From: Lichenicoccus sp965213775
GTDB taxonomy: Bacteria > Pseudomonadota > Alphaproteobacteria > Acetobacterales > Acetobacteraceae
Reading direction: 5' to 3'
DNA length: 64,000 nucleotides
Assembly (NCBI GenBank): GCA_965213775.1
Contig: CBDCAC010000001.1
Span: 62,001-126,000, forward strand
Of the stretch, positions 1-7,485 are shown piece after piece. Position 1 is the stretch's first letter. Each line of letters opens with the position of its first letter. The translations under genes were made by a program, and so were the position numbers. Below the pieces are notes generated by a model that was not told the origin of the DNA, searched no databases, and saw only the letters and a list, made by a program, of their open reading frames with translations.

Positions 1-42
1 GCCGACCGGCGCGACCTGATGCCGCTCGCGGAACGCGGCTGA
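1..42 (+). CDS. 3' end of an unidentified gene (partial)
   Basis: The first 13 codons of the window read open to a TGA and end in LAERG. Only this tail is visible, so no family can be named. It runs tail-to-tail with the next gene with a gap of only four bases. It could be a chance open frame, because GC-rich DNA leaves many frames open. Confidence 0.35.
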   Translation, partial: ADRRDLMPLAERG

Positions 43-46
43 GCCG

Positions 47-325
47 TCAGTCGCAGTCGCAGCCTGAGGTCGGGCCATCGGCCTCTCGCACGACGTGATG
101 GTCGATCCATTCCGAGACCAGCCGACGCGCCTCGTTGAGCGAGGCTTCCGGATGATGGATGCGATACAGCGTGGTGCAGGCGAGGAACGCCCGCATGTCC
201 GGAGTGCCGCAACCGCGCAGCTCGCGGTAGGCGGTCACGACAGCACGCTCGCAGTTGCGGGCGATCACGCTGGTTTCACCGTTCACGGCTGCCTCTTGCA
301 AATCATTCTCAGTCGGAACCGTCAC
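47..325 (-). CDS. small hypothetical protein, 92 aa, Cys/Asp-rich tail
   Basis: I do not recognise the family. The product is short, soluble and mostly helical. It has cysteines in the middle (NCERAV, RGCG, LACTTLY) and ends in CDCD, which might bind a metal; that is a guess. The GTG start at 325 is chosen because AAGGT lies a few bases upstream and the frame further upstream looks like low-complexity antisense coding. The next gene on the same strand (ELM1-like) ends about 56 bases upstream, so the two may be cotranscribed. Confidence 0.6.
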   Translation of the reverse strand: MTVPTENDLQEAAVNGETSVIARNCERAVVTAYRELRGCGTPDMRAFLACTTLYRIHHPEASLNEARRLVSEWIDHHVVREADGPTSGCDCD

Positions 326-381
326 GCTAGACCTTGTGGTCGGCGTCGCGCAAGCGACTCCTCCGTGATGGCCGCGCGGCC

Positions 382-1356
382 TCATCGCCGCCGCTCGGCG
401 CCGCCGAAGCGGGCGCGGATCTCGCGGGCGATCCGTCCGGCCTCGTCGAGCGGCTGACGCGGCCACGGCGAGAGGTCGTCCAGCAGCGGTCGCACCTGAT
501 CCGCGACCCGCAGCCGGTCCAGCAGCACCCGCGACTCGCGGCGCTCGCTCCCGGCGGCGGCCACGAACACCGGCGCCGAGGCGGCGCAGGCCTCGGAGAG
601 CGTCAGCGCGCCGACGCCGCCCACCACCACCGCGTCGGCATGGCCGAGGAACCCCAGGGTCGGGTCCTCGCCCGGCTCGCCGCTGCGATAGATCAGGTGC
701 AGGCAGCCGGCGAGGCCGCCCGACAGCGCCTCCGACGCCGCCCTGGGACAGGGCAGCACCGAGGCCATCACGCAACCGCCGCGCTCGCGCGCCATGGCCG
801 CGATGCGGCGGCCTAGCGTCAGCGCCGCCTTGTGGTCGGAGCCGGCGAACAGCAGCACGATCCGCGGATGCGGCAGGTGGGACAGCCGCTCCGCCCAGAG
901 GTCGCGCGCCCGCGCCAGCAGCCCGGGCGACACCACGTTGGGCGCGCCCAGCACCGCGATCACCCGGTCCGACCCTGCCGTCGCGGTCGCGGATCGCGAC
1001 GGCTGGCGCTGCGGCAGCACCGTCAGGTCGAACGGCAGCCAGCCCGAGAGGCGCTCAACCGGGAAGCGGGGTGTGGCGCAGTGTACGACGCGGCAGCCAT
1101 GGCGCGAGCGCAGCAGCAGCGCGCGCATGCCCGAGCCGGCGCCGGCGGACAGCACCAGCCCGGGCCCGGGACCTCCCGGCCGGTGCGGCTCGCCGGGTGC
1201 GGCGATCAGCCTGCGGAAGGGCAGGCCCAGCCGCCCGGCGATGGCGCTCGCCTGGCCGGCGGCGGAGCTGCGCGGATCGTCCAGCACCCAGACCGGCGCC
1301 TGCGGCAGCAGAGCCAGGTTCATGCGGCGCATGCCGGTTCGCAGGCGCCGGCGCAT
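382..1356 (-). CDS. mitochondrial fission ELM1-like / DUF1022 family protein
   Basis: The 324-residue protein matches the ELM1/DUF1022 pattern. It has an N-terminal half reading WVLDDPRSSAAGQA, a central Rossmann-like stretch (DRVIAVLGAPN), and a C-terminal glycosyltransferase-B-like segment in which a small-residue loop (VVGGVGALTLSEA) precedes LIYRSGE-type sequence. In plants the family acts in mitochondrial division. In alphaproteobacteria its biochemical role is unproven, though the fold suggests a nucleotide-sugar glycosyltransferase. The ATG at 1356 is preferred over an internal ATG at 1323 because AGGA sits eight bases upstream. It is divergent from pyrE. Confidence 0.75.
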   Translation of the reverse strand: MRRRLRTGMRRMNLALLPQAPVWVLDDPRSSAAGQASAIAGRLGLPFRRLIAAPGEPHRPGGPGPGLVLSAGAGSGMRALLLRSRHGCRVVHCATPRFPVERLSGWLPFDLTVLPQRQPSRSATATAGSDRVIAVLGAPNVVSPGLLARARDLWAERLSHLPHPRIVLLFAGSDHKAALTLGRRIAAMARERGGCVMASVLPCPRAASEALSGGLAGCLHLIYRSGEPGEDPTLGFLGHADAVVVGGVGALTLSEACAASAPVFVAAAGSERRESRVLLDRLRVADQVRPLLDDLSPWPRQPLDEAGRIAREIRARFGGAERRR

Positions 1357-1414
1357 GATGGATTTCCTGCAGTCATGCGGCTACTGCTGCCCGATCATGC
1401 GAAGGATTGCGAGG

Positions 1415-2176
1415 ATGGCGATTTCGGGCTCGGCGTCGGACATCGGTCTGCCTGTCGGCGGTAGCACGGACTGGGACCGCGACACGGCACTCACGACGGC
1501 GCGGCTGCTGCTGGAGATCAAGGCGGTCAATTTCCGTCCTGAAGAGCCCTATACGCTGACATCCGGCTGGAGATCCCCCGTCTATATCGACTGCCGTCGT
1601 ATCATCTTCTTCCCGCGCGCCCGGGCCAAGATCGTCGAGCTCGGCGTCGAGAAGATCGGCCGCCACGTCGGCTACGAGAGCATCGACGTCGTGGCCGGCG
1701 GCGAGACCGCGGGCATCCCGTTCGCCGCCTGGATCGCGGACCGCATGCTCGCGCCGATGGCCTATGTCCGCAAGAAGCCGAAGGGCTTCGGACGCAACGC
1801 CCTGATCGAGGGCGACGTTCCGGAAGGCAAGCGCACGCTGCTGGTCGAGGACCTGACCACCGACGGCGCCTCGAAGATCCAGTTCGCAAATGCCCTGCGC
1901 GAGGCCGGGGCGATCGTCAACCATGCCTTCGTGGTGTTCTTCTACGGCGTCTTCCCCGGCGCGCACCGCACGCTCGCCGACATGGACATCCAGCTGCACG
2001 CGCTGTGCACCTGGTGGGACGTTCTGGAGGCCTGCGCCGAGCGTCCGTACTTCCCGGAGCACGCGGCCGCGGAGGTGCGGCGCTTCCTGGAGGACCCGTG
2101 CGCCTGGTCGGCCAGGCACGGCGGCGTCGCCTCGGCCGAGGAGGCGATGGCGCGCAAGGCGGCGAAGGACGAGTAG
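1415..2176 (+). CDS. pyrE: orotate phosphoribosyltransferase
   Basis: PyrE transfers the phosphoribosyl group of PRPP to orotate, giving OMP in pyrimidine synthesis in the cytosol. Visible signatures are the N-terminal TLTSGWRSPVYIDCR block (48-62), AGGETAG (94-100), the YVRKKPKGFG loop (117-126) and the PRPP-binding motif TLLVEDLTTDGAS (141-153). The protein is 253 residues from the ATG at 1415, slightly longer than the common 200-230 because of an N-terminal extension. An in-frame ATG at 1397 is an alternative start. murI follows 18 bases downstream on the same strand and is probably cotranscribed. Confidence 0.93.
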   Translation: MAISGSASDIGLPVGGSTDWDRDTALTTARLLLEIKAVNFRPEEPYTLTSGWRSPVYIDCRRIIFFPRARAKIVELGVEKIGRHVGYESIDVVAGGETAGIPFAAWIADRMLAPMAYVRKKPKGFGRNALIEGDVPEGKRTLLVEDLTTDGASKIQFANALREAGAIVNHAFVVFFYGVFPGAHRTLADMDIQLHALCTWWDVLEACAERPYFPEHAAAEVRRFLEDPCAWSARHGGVASAEEAMARKAAKDE

Positions 2177-2194
2177 CCGCCCGCCGCGGCCGGC

Positions 2195-3007
2195 ATGGCT
2201 GCGCGCATCCTCGCCTTCGACTCCGGCATCGGCGGCTACGGCATCGTCGAGGCGCTGCGCGGCCGCCTGCCCGGCGCCTGGATCACCATGCTGGCCGACA
2301 ACGCGTGCTACCCGTACGGCGAGATGCCGGACGCGGCGCTGGTGGCGCGCGTCGAGCAGGTGATCGGCAGCGCGATCCGCGACCTCGCCCCCGACGCGGT
2401 CGTGATCGCGTGCAACACCGCGAGCACGGTGGCGCTCGGCGCGCTGCGCGCGCGCTTCGGGCTGCCGTTCATCGGCTGCGTGCCGCCGATCAAGTGGGCG
2501 GCCTCGCTGAGCCGCAGCCGCCATATCGGCCTGCTGGCGACGCGGGCGACGGTGCGGCGCCGGTACCTATCCGACCTCGCGCGGCGCTTCGCCCCGGATT
2601 GCCGCCTGATCGCGCATGGCGCGCGCGGGCTCGCCGACCTTGCCGAGGCGGCGTTCCGCGGCGTCGCCATCGATCGAGGGGCGGTGCGGGGCGAGGTCGA
2701 GACCCTGTTCGGCCAGGAGGGCGGGGCTGCGATCGACATCGTCTGCATCGGCTGCACGCACTACAGCTTCCTGCTGGAGGCGCTGCGCGACGCCGCGCCC
2801 GCCGGGGTCGCCTGGCTGGATCCGGCGCAGGCGGTGGCGAGACGCACCGAGACGGTGCTGGCGGGACTGTGCCGAGGCCCCGGAGGTGCCGGCGGCGGCG
2901 AGGCGCTGTTCACAGCACGACCCGATCTGCCGGATGCGCTGCGCGAGGCCCTGCTGCTGCGAGGCTATCGAGGTTTCTCGCTGTTCACAGAAGGTCGCGC
3001 GCCTTAG
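2195..3007 (+). CDS. murI: glutamate racemase
   Basis: MurI interconverts L- and D-glutamate and supplies D-Glu for peptidoglycan. The 270-residue product has the family's two-lobed pattern: FDSGIGG (8-14) with the conserved Asp, the YPYG loop (39-42), catalytic Cys73 in ACNTAS and catalytic Cys187 in GCTHY. No Shine-Dalgarno sequence is obvious, so coupling to pyrE just upstream is plausible. The downstream gap to the convergent prenyltransferase gene holds a copy of the dispersed repeat. A hydantoin or aspartate racemase is less likely because both CNTA and GCTHY match MurI. Confidence 0.9.
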   Translation: MAARILAFDSGIGGYGIVEALRGRLPGAWITMLADNACYPYGEMPDAALVARVEQVIGSAIRDLAPDAVVIACNTASTVALGALRARFGLPFIGCVPPIKWAASLSRSRHIGLLATRATVRRRYLSDLARRFAPDCRLIAHGARGLADLAEAAFRGVAIDRGAVRGEVETLFGQEGGAAIDIVCIGCTHYSFLLEALRDAAPAGVAWLDPAQAVARRTETVLAGLCRGPGGAGGGEALFTARPDLPDALREALLLRGYRGFSLFTEGRAP

Positions 3008-3080
3008 AAAACCCCCAGATCGGGGTCTGGGGCCTCCGGCCCCAGCGGGTCAAGGGCAGAGCCCTTGGCTTTCCAGGAAG
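3008..3080. repeat. dispersed palindromic intergenic repeat, copy 1
   Basis: The element contains GGGGCC-tcc-GGCCCC and AAGGGC-aga-GCCCTT stems separated by the linker agcgggtc. It fills the tail-to-tail gap between murI and the polyprenyl synthase gene. It is a half-length version of the copies near 5.1, 40.7 and 42.3 kb. The GC-rich hairpins in a convergent junction suggest a transcription terminator read from both sides. Confidence 0.85.
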
Positions 3081-3083
3081 CCG

Positions 3084-4214
3084 CTAGTGCCCCCGACTGA
3101 CCGTGTAAAGCGCCACGTCGCCCATCAGCCGCCTGATCCGGGTGTCGGGGAACACGCGCAGCGCATCACGCGCCGCCTGAGCATACTGGCCGGCGCGGCG
3201 CAGCGTCACGCCGATGGCGTCGCGCCGCGCGATCAACGTCATGGCGTGCTCGAGATCGTCGTCGCCGTGCTCGCTCATCTCGATCACCCGGCGCCAGAAC
3301 ACGCGCTCGGCCTCGTCGCCGCGCTCGTAGGCGGACAGCACCGGCAGGGTGATCTTGCCCTCCCGGAAATCGTCGCCGACCGTCTTGCCGAGCGAGGCCT
3401 GATCGGCGGCATAATCCAGCGCATCGTCGACGAGCTGGAACGCCATGCCCAGGTTGGTGCCGAACGCCTCCAGCGCCAGCTCCTCGGTCTCCGGTCGCGC
3501 GGCGACCACGGCGCCGACCCGGCAGGCGGCCGCGAACAGGGCTGCGGTCTTGCCGTGAATCACCTGCAGGTAGCGCTCGACCGGCGTGGACAGGTCGTTC
3601 TGCGTCGCCATCTGCAGCACCTCGCCCTCGGCGATGGTGGCGGCGGCGGCGGACAGGATCGCCATCACCTTGAGCGAGCCGTCGTCGGTCATGAGCTGGA
3701 ACGAGCGGGCGAACAGGAAGTCGCCGACCAGCACCGAGGCCTTGTTGCCGAACACCGCGTTGGCGCTGGCCAGGCCGCGGCGCAGCTGGCTGTCATCGAC
3801 CACGTCGTCGTGCAGCAGGGTCGCGGTATGGATGAATTCGACGCAGGCGGCGAGGCCGACATGGCGGGCGAACGGGCGCGACCCCGGCGCGGCCTCGGGG
3901 ACGTAGCCGCAGAGGCGGGCGGACGCCAGGGTGAGCAGCGGCCGCAGCCGCTTGCCGCCGGCCGCCACCAGGTGCGCGGCGAGCTGGGGGATCAGCGGCA
4001 CCGGGCTGTCCATGCGCGTCACGATGGCGCGGTTGCAGGCCGCCATGTCGTCCTCGAGCAGCGCCGACAGCGCGCGCAACGCGTCGTCCTCGCCCGCCGC
4101 GATCGCCGGCCGCGGGGTCAGCAGCCCGCTCTCGCCGCCGCGCCGCGAGGCCTCGCGTTCGGACACGGTCGCGGCAGGCAGGACGGAACCGGATAGATTG
4201 GCGGCAAGGCGCAA
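3084..4214 (-). CDS. ispB: all-trans polyprenyl diphosphate synthase (ubiquinone side chain)
   Basis: The enzyme extends prenyl diphosphates with IPP to make the ubiquinone side chain. The 376-residue product carries both aspartate-rich motifs, LLHDDVVDD (133-141) and FQLVDDALDY (259-268), plus the GGKRLRP block near 86-92 and KTA after the first motif. Chain length (octa- or decaprenyl) cannot be read from sequence by eye; decaprenyl is common in Acetobacteraceae. The start is a TTG at 4214, supported by GGGAGG seven bases upstream. The N-terminal 40 residues are an extension. It is divergent from the TrmN6-like methyltransferase gene, an arrangement often seen in alphaproteobacteria. Confidence 0.9.
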   Translation of the reverse strand: MRLAANLSGSVLPAATVSEREASRRGGESGLLTPRPAIAAGEDDALRALSALLEDDMAACNRAIVTRMDSPVPLIPQLAAHLVAAGGKRLRPLLTLASARLCGYVPEAAPGSRPFARHVGLAACVEFIHTATLLHDDVVDDSQLRRGLASANAVFGNKASVLVGDFLFARSFQLMTDDGSLKVMAILSAAAATIAEGEVLQMATQNDLSTPVERYLQVIHGKTAALFAAACRVGAVVAARPETEELALEAFGTNLGMAFQLVDDALDYAADQASLGKTVGDDFREGKITLPVLSAYERGDEAERVFWRRVIEMSEHGDDDLEHAMTLIARRDAIGVTLRRAGQYAQAARDALRVFPDTRIRRLMGDVALYTVSRGH

Positions 4215-4355
4215 GCACGATCCTCCCGACCGCTTCGAAGTGCCACGGACATATGAGCGGCGGCAGGGGGAGGGTCAAGCGGACCGGAGGACGGCCGGGA
4301 GGCAGATCGGCATGACCAGGACGGGCGACGATCGCCGGCCGTCGGCGGGCGGCTG

Positions 4356-5102
4356 ATGCAGCAGACCAGCGAAGGGGCGCTGCTCGACGGCAGGCTCAGC
4401 TATCGTCAGTTCCGCCACGGCTATCGCAGCGGCATAGAGCCGGTGCTGCTGGCCGCGGGGGTGCCGGCACGGCCGGGCCAGCGGGTGCTGGAGGCGGGCT
4501 GCGGCGCCGGGGCGGCGATGATGTGCCTGTGCGCCCGGGTGCAGGGGCTGCAGGGCGACGGCATCGAGGCCGACCCCGCCACCGCCGCCCTGGCGAGGCA
4601 CAACTGGCAGGCCAACGGGCTCGACCGGCTGGTGCTGCATCAGGGGCTGCTGGGCGAGATCCCGGACGGCCTCGGCCGGTTCGACCATGCGATGGCCAAT
4701 CCGCCGTGGCATCGCGCCGATGCCACCGCCTCGCCGCTGGGCCGGCGCGACCTCGCGAGGCGGGCACGACCCGGGCTGCTGGACGAGTGGATCGTCGGCC
4801 TCGCCTCGCTGCTGCGGGAGGGCGGCACGCTGACCCTGATCCTGCCGGCCGGCCAGCAGGCCAGGGCCGGCGGCCTGATGTGCGGGGTGGGCGGCCTCGG
4901 CGACGTGACGCTGCTGCCGTTCTGGCCGAAGCCGGAGCGGGCCGCCAAGATCGTGCTGATGCAAGGCCGGCGCGGGTCGAGGGGAGACTCCATGGTGCTG
5001 CCGGGCCTGGTGCTGCACCAGGATGGCGGGAGGTTCACGGAGGCGGCGGAGCGTATCCTGCGACAGGGCCGGGAGCTGCCGACCGCAAGGGGTGCCCCTT
5101 GA
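4356..5102 (+). CDS. TrmN6-like SAM-dependent methyltransferase
   Basis: This class I methyltransferase (248 aa) has the SAM-binding LEAGCGAG (45-52), an acidic end to strand 2 (GIEADP, 69-74) and the NPPW motif (115-118) used by N6-adenine and N5-glutamine methylases. Its N-terminus, LLDGRLSYRQFRHGYRSG, fits the tRNA1(Val) adenine-N6 methyltransferase group (COG4123). The target is therefore probably tRNA, but it is not proven from sequence. The last codons and stop (ARGAP) are encoded by the left hairpin of the adjacent repeat, so the repeat supplied the C-terminus. Confidence 0.82.
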   Translation: MQQTSEGALLDGRLSYRQFRHGYRSGIEPVLLAAGVPARPGQRVLEAGCGAGAAMMCLCARVQGLQGDGIEADPATAALARHNWQANGLDRLVLHQGLLGEIPDGLGRFDHAMANPPWHRADATASPLGRRDLARRARPGLLDEWIVGLASLLREGGTLTLILPAGQQARAGGLMCGVGGLGDVTLLPFWPKPERAAKIVLMQGRRGSRGDSMVLPGLVLHQDGGRFTEAAERILRQGRELPTARGAP

Positions 5103-5195
5103 CCCCATCAAAGGCAAGCCTCTGAAAACCTTGTTTTAGAGAATGGGGTTTGGGGCCCCCGGCCCCAACGGGTCAAGGGCAGCGCCCTTGCCTTG
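5086..5195. repeat. dispersed palindromic intergenic repeat, copy 2 (full length)
   Basis: This is a full bipartite copy. The left arm AAGGGG-tg-CCCCTT is followed by gaccccatcaaaggcaag, an AT-richer middle (gaaaaccttgttttaga), then GGGGCC-ccc-GGCCCC, aacgggtc and AAGGGC-agc-GCCCTT. It overlaps the last codons of the methyltransferase gene and lies in a tail-to-tail junction. It is the reverse-oriented equivalent of the copies at 40.6 and 42.2 kb. Confidence 0.9.
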
Positions 5196-5226
5196 ATTCT
5201 ACCAGCCTGCTGGAAGGCGGCAGGGG

Positions 5227-5625
5227 TCAGGCGGTCGGCTGGAAGCTCGCCATGTCGAGCGGCTCGTGGAAGCCGTGCGACGATCCCGCCGCCCGGCTGG
5301 CGGCGACCTCGCCGACGTGCCGCAGGTGCCAGAGCCGCTGGTGCGCCGCGATCAGGCTCTCCATGGTGCGACGCCGCGCCGGATCGACCGGCCCGCGGGT
5401 CTGGCCGACGACGGTCTCCAGGATCGACAGCAACTGTGCCGCGACGTCGAGGTCGCCGAGATCGCAGGCTTGGTGGGCCGCCACCAGGATACGTTCCGGC
5501 AATCTGCGGTTCTGTCTGGGTGCTGTGCCGGGCAGCCCGGCGAGGCCGCCCGCGACCGCCGGCGGCAGGCCGCTGATCAAGTCCGCTAGATCAGGGATCA
5601 GGCTGGTCCGGGTCTCGATTTCCAT
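5227..5625 (-). CDS. hypothetical helical protein, 132 aa
   Basis: I do not recognise the family. The protein is soluble and predicted helical, with heptad-like stretches (ACDLGDLDVAAQLLSILETVV, then RRRTMESLIAAHQRLWHLRH, given as two separate blocks) and an otherwise polar tail. The ATG at 5625 is chosen because ACGAGG lies at a proper distance upstream. A longer form from the ATG at 5664 would add an Arg/Lys-rich 13-residue leader and also has a plausible GAGCGGG site. The 172-base gap to nrdB upstream is AT-rich and may hold its promoter. Confidence 0.6.
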   Translation of the reverse strand: MEIETRTSLIPDLADLISGLPPAVAGGLAGLPGTAPRQNRRLPERILVAAHQACDLGDLDVAAQLLSILETVVGQTRGPVDPARRRTMESLIAAHQRLWHLRHVGEVAASRAAGSSHGFHEPLDMASFQPTA

Positions 5626-5797
5626 CTTGCGCCTCGTTCTGGCCCGCCTCTTCGGCCGGATCACCCGCTCGTAACGCTACCGGGCAAGGACCATATAATC
5701 GTTAACGAGGAGTAATGGAACTGCTCTCGAACGCGTGATCGTAACTTTTTCACCTAGGTATCTGAGAAAGGTTATAACATGCGGCCGGGCGGCGCGG

Positions 5798-6823
5798 TCA
5801 GGCGCGTTCGAACACGCTGCTCTCGAATGCCTCCTCCCAGGTGCCCAGGGTGGAGGCGCGGCTGTACTCGGTGGCGCGGTTCTCGAAGAAGTTGGCGTGC
5901 TCGACCGCGTTGAGCATGTCGTCGACCCACGGCAGCGGGTTGCTCTCGATGTGGTAGAGCGGATCGAGGCCGAGCTGGGTCAGCCTGCGGTCGGCGATGA
6001 AGCGGATATAGCGCTTCACCTCGGCACCGCTCAGCCCCTCCACCGCGCCGAGCTCGAAGGCGAGGTCGATGAAGGCGTCCTCGTGCTCGACGATGGTGGC
6101 GCAGATCTGGGTGATCTCGGCGCGCAGCGCGTCGTCCCAGATCTCCGGGTTCTCCTGGACGAACACGCGGAACAGCCGGATCACCGACAGGCAATGCAGC
6201 GTCTCGTCGCGCACCGACCAGGAAACGATCTGCCCCATGCCCTTGAGCTTGTTGAAGCGCGGGAAGTTCAGCAGGATCGCGAACGAGGCGAACAGCTGCA
6301 GCCCCTCGGTGAAGGCGCCGAAGGCCGCGAGCGTCTTGGCGATCTCGCGCTTGTTGGCGACCGAGAAGCCCTGCATGTAGTCGTACTTGTCCTTCATCTC
6401 CTTGTATTTGAGGAAGGCCGAGTATTCCACCTCGGGCATGCCGATGGTGTCGAGCAGGTGGCTGTAGGCGGCGATGTGGATGGTCTCGATGTTGGAGAAC
6501 GCCGACAGCATCATCAGCACCTCGGTCGGTTTGAAGACCTGGCTGTAATGCTTCATGTAGCAGTTGTTCACCTCCACGTCGGACTGCGTGAAGAAGCGGA
6601 AGATCTGCGTCACCAGGTTCTGCTCGCCAGCCGACAGCGTGCGGTGCCAGTCCTTGACGTCGTCGGCGAGCGGGACCTCCTCGGGCAGCCAGTGCACGCG
6701 CTGCTGCGTCATCCAGGCCTCGTAGGCCCAGGGGTAGCGGAACGGCTTGTAGACCGGGCTGCCGGTCAGCAGGTCGGCGCGCGGTGCGGCGACGAGATCG
6801 GGGGTCGGGGGGGTGATGTCCAT
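5798..6823 (-). CDS. nrdB: ribonucleoside-diphosphate reductase class Ia, beta subunit
   Basis: The R2 subunit carries the diiron-tyrosyl radical cofactor for dNTP synthesis. Iron ligands can be placed by spacing against E. coli R2: Asp82, Glu113, His116, Glu173, Glu207 and His210. The radical Tyr120 is present in ETIHIAAY. The length of 341 residues is normal. The start has AGGAGTAGGA upstream. Unusually, nrdB is not next to nrdA: an opposed cupin gene separates them, so nrdB must have its own promoter. I saw no convincing NrdR box directly upstream of nrdB. Confidence 0.95.
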   Translation of the reverse strand: MDITPPTPDLVAAPRADLLTGSPVYKPFRYPWAYEAWMTQQRVHWLPEEVPLADDVKDWHRTLSAGEQNLVTQIFRFFTQSDVEVNNCYMKHYSQVFKPTEVLMMLSAFSNIETIHIAAYSHLLDTIGMPEVEYSAFLKYKEMKDKYDYMQGFSVANKREIAKTLAAFGAFTEGLQLFASFAILLNFPRFNKLKGMGQIVSWSVRDETLHCLSVIRLFRVFVQENPEIWDDALRAEITQICATIVEHEDAFIDLAFELGAVEGLSGAEVKRYIRFIADRRLTQLGLDPLYHIESNPLPWVDDMLNAVEHANFFENRATEYSRASTLGTWEEAFESSVFERA

Positions 6824-6997
6824 GATGGATTCCTACTCCTTGGAGCGAAGATGGACCAACGAGTCGCGGGCTCGCGCACCGCAGCGTGATGCGGCGGCAC
6901 GCGGCCTGACGCGACCCGTGATTTGAGCGGCTGCGGCGGATGCGCCATAGAGCGCGGTGCCGCCCGGGTCGGGGGGGCGCCTAGCGAAAGCCGCGAC

Positions 6998-7471
6998 ATG
7001 ACCGAGAGCAGGGACTGGAAGCTGGACGGGGTGCGGGTCATCCGCGGCGACCAGCTCGATCCGAACACCCCCCAGACGCCGGGCATGCAGCGGGCGGCGG
7101 CGATCAACCTGGCGCGGGTGGGCGCGCAGAAGCTGTGGGCCGGCACGGTCAGCATCCACGCCGACGCCAAGACCGGCGCGCATCATCACGGCGCGCTGGA
7201 GAGCGTGATCTACGTGCTGCGCGGCCGCGCGCGCATGCGCTGGGGCGAGAACCTGCAGTACGTCGCCGAGGCCGGACCGGGGGACTTCATCTTCGTGCCG
7301 CCCTATGTGCCGCACCAGGAGATCAACGCGTCGGCCGACGAGACGCTGGAGTGCGTGCTGGTGCGCAGCGACAACGAGGCGGTCGTGGTCAATCTCGACA
7401 TCCCCTCGGTGGAGCGGCCGGAGACGGTGCGCTGGGTGGACCCGATCCATCCGCCCGCGCGGCAGGACTGA
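6998..7471 (+). CDS. cupin-fold protein, 157 aa
   Basis: This is a single small beta-barrel protein of the cupin superfamily. Motif 1 is GAHHHGALESVIYVLRG (His62-64 and Glu68 as likely metal ligands) and motif 2 is GDFIFVPPYVPHQ (His106). The ligand set is complete, so it can probably bind a divalent metal. The substrate cannot be told from sequence; sugar isomerases, dioxygenases and oxalate-like enzymes all share this fold. It is inserted between nrdB (divergent) and nrdA (convergent, 14-base gap). An upstream in-frame start at 6923 would add a Cys/Gly-rich leader with no family match. Confidence 0.8.
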   Translation: MTESRDWKLDGVRVIRGDQLDPNTPQTPGMQRAAAINLARVGAQKLWAGTVSIHADAKTGAHHHGALESVIYVLRGRARMRWGENLQYVAEAGPGDFIFVPPYVPHQEINASADETLECVLVRSDNEAVVVNLDIPSVERPETVRWVDPIHPPARQD

Positions 7472-7485
7472 CCGCGCGGCACGGT

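Noticed and set aside
5715..5738. Seven-codon frame (MELLSNA) with a good GAGGAG site
   Set aside because: No downstream codirectional gene follows for it to regulate as a leader peptide, and it lies in front of the 3' end of nrdB. Most likely chance.
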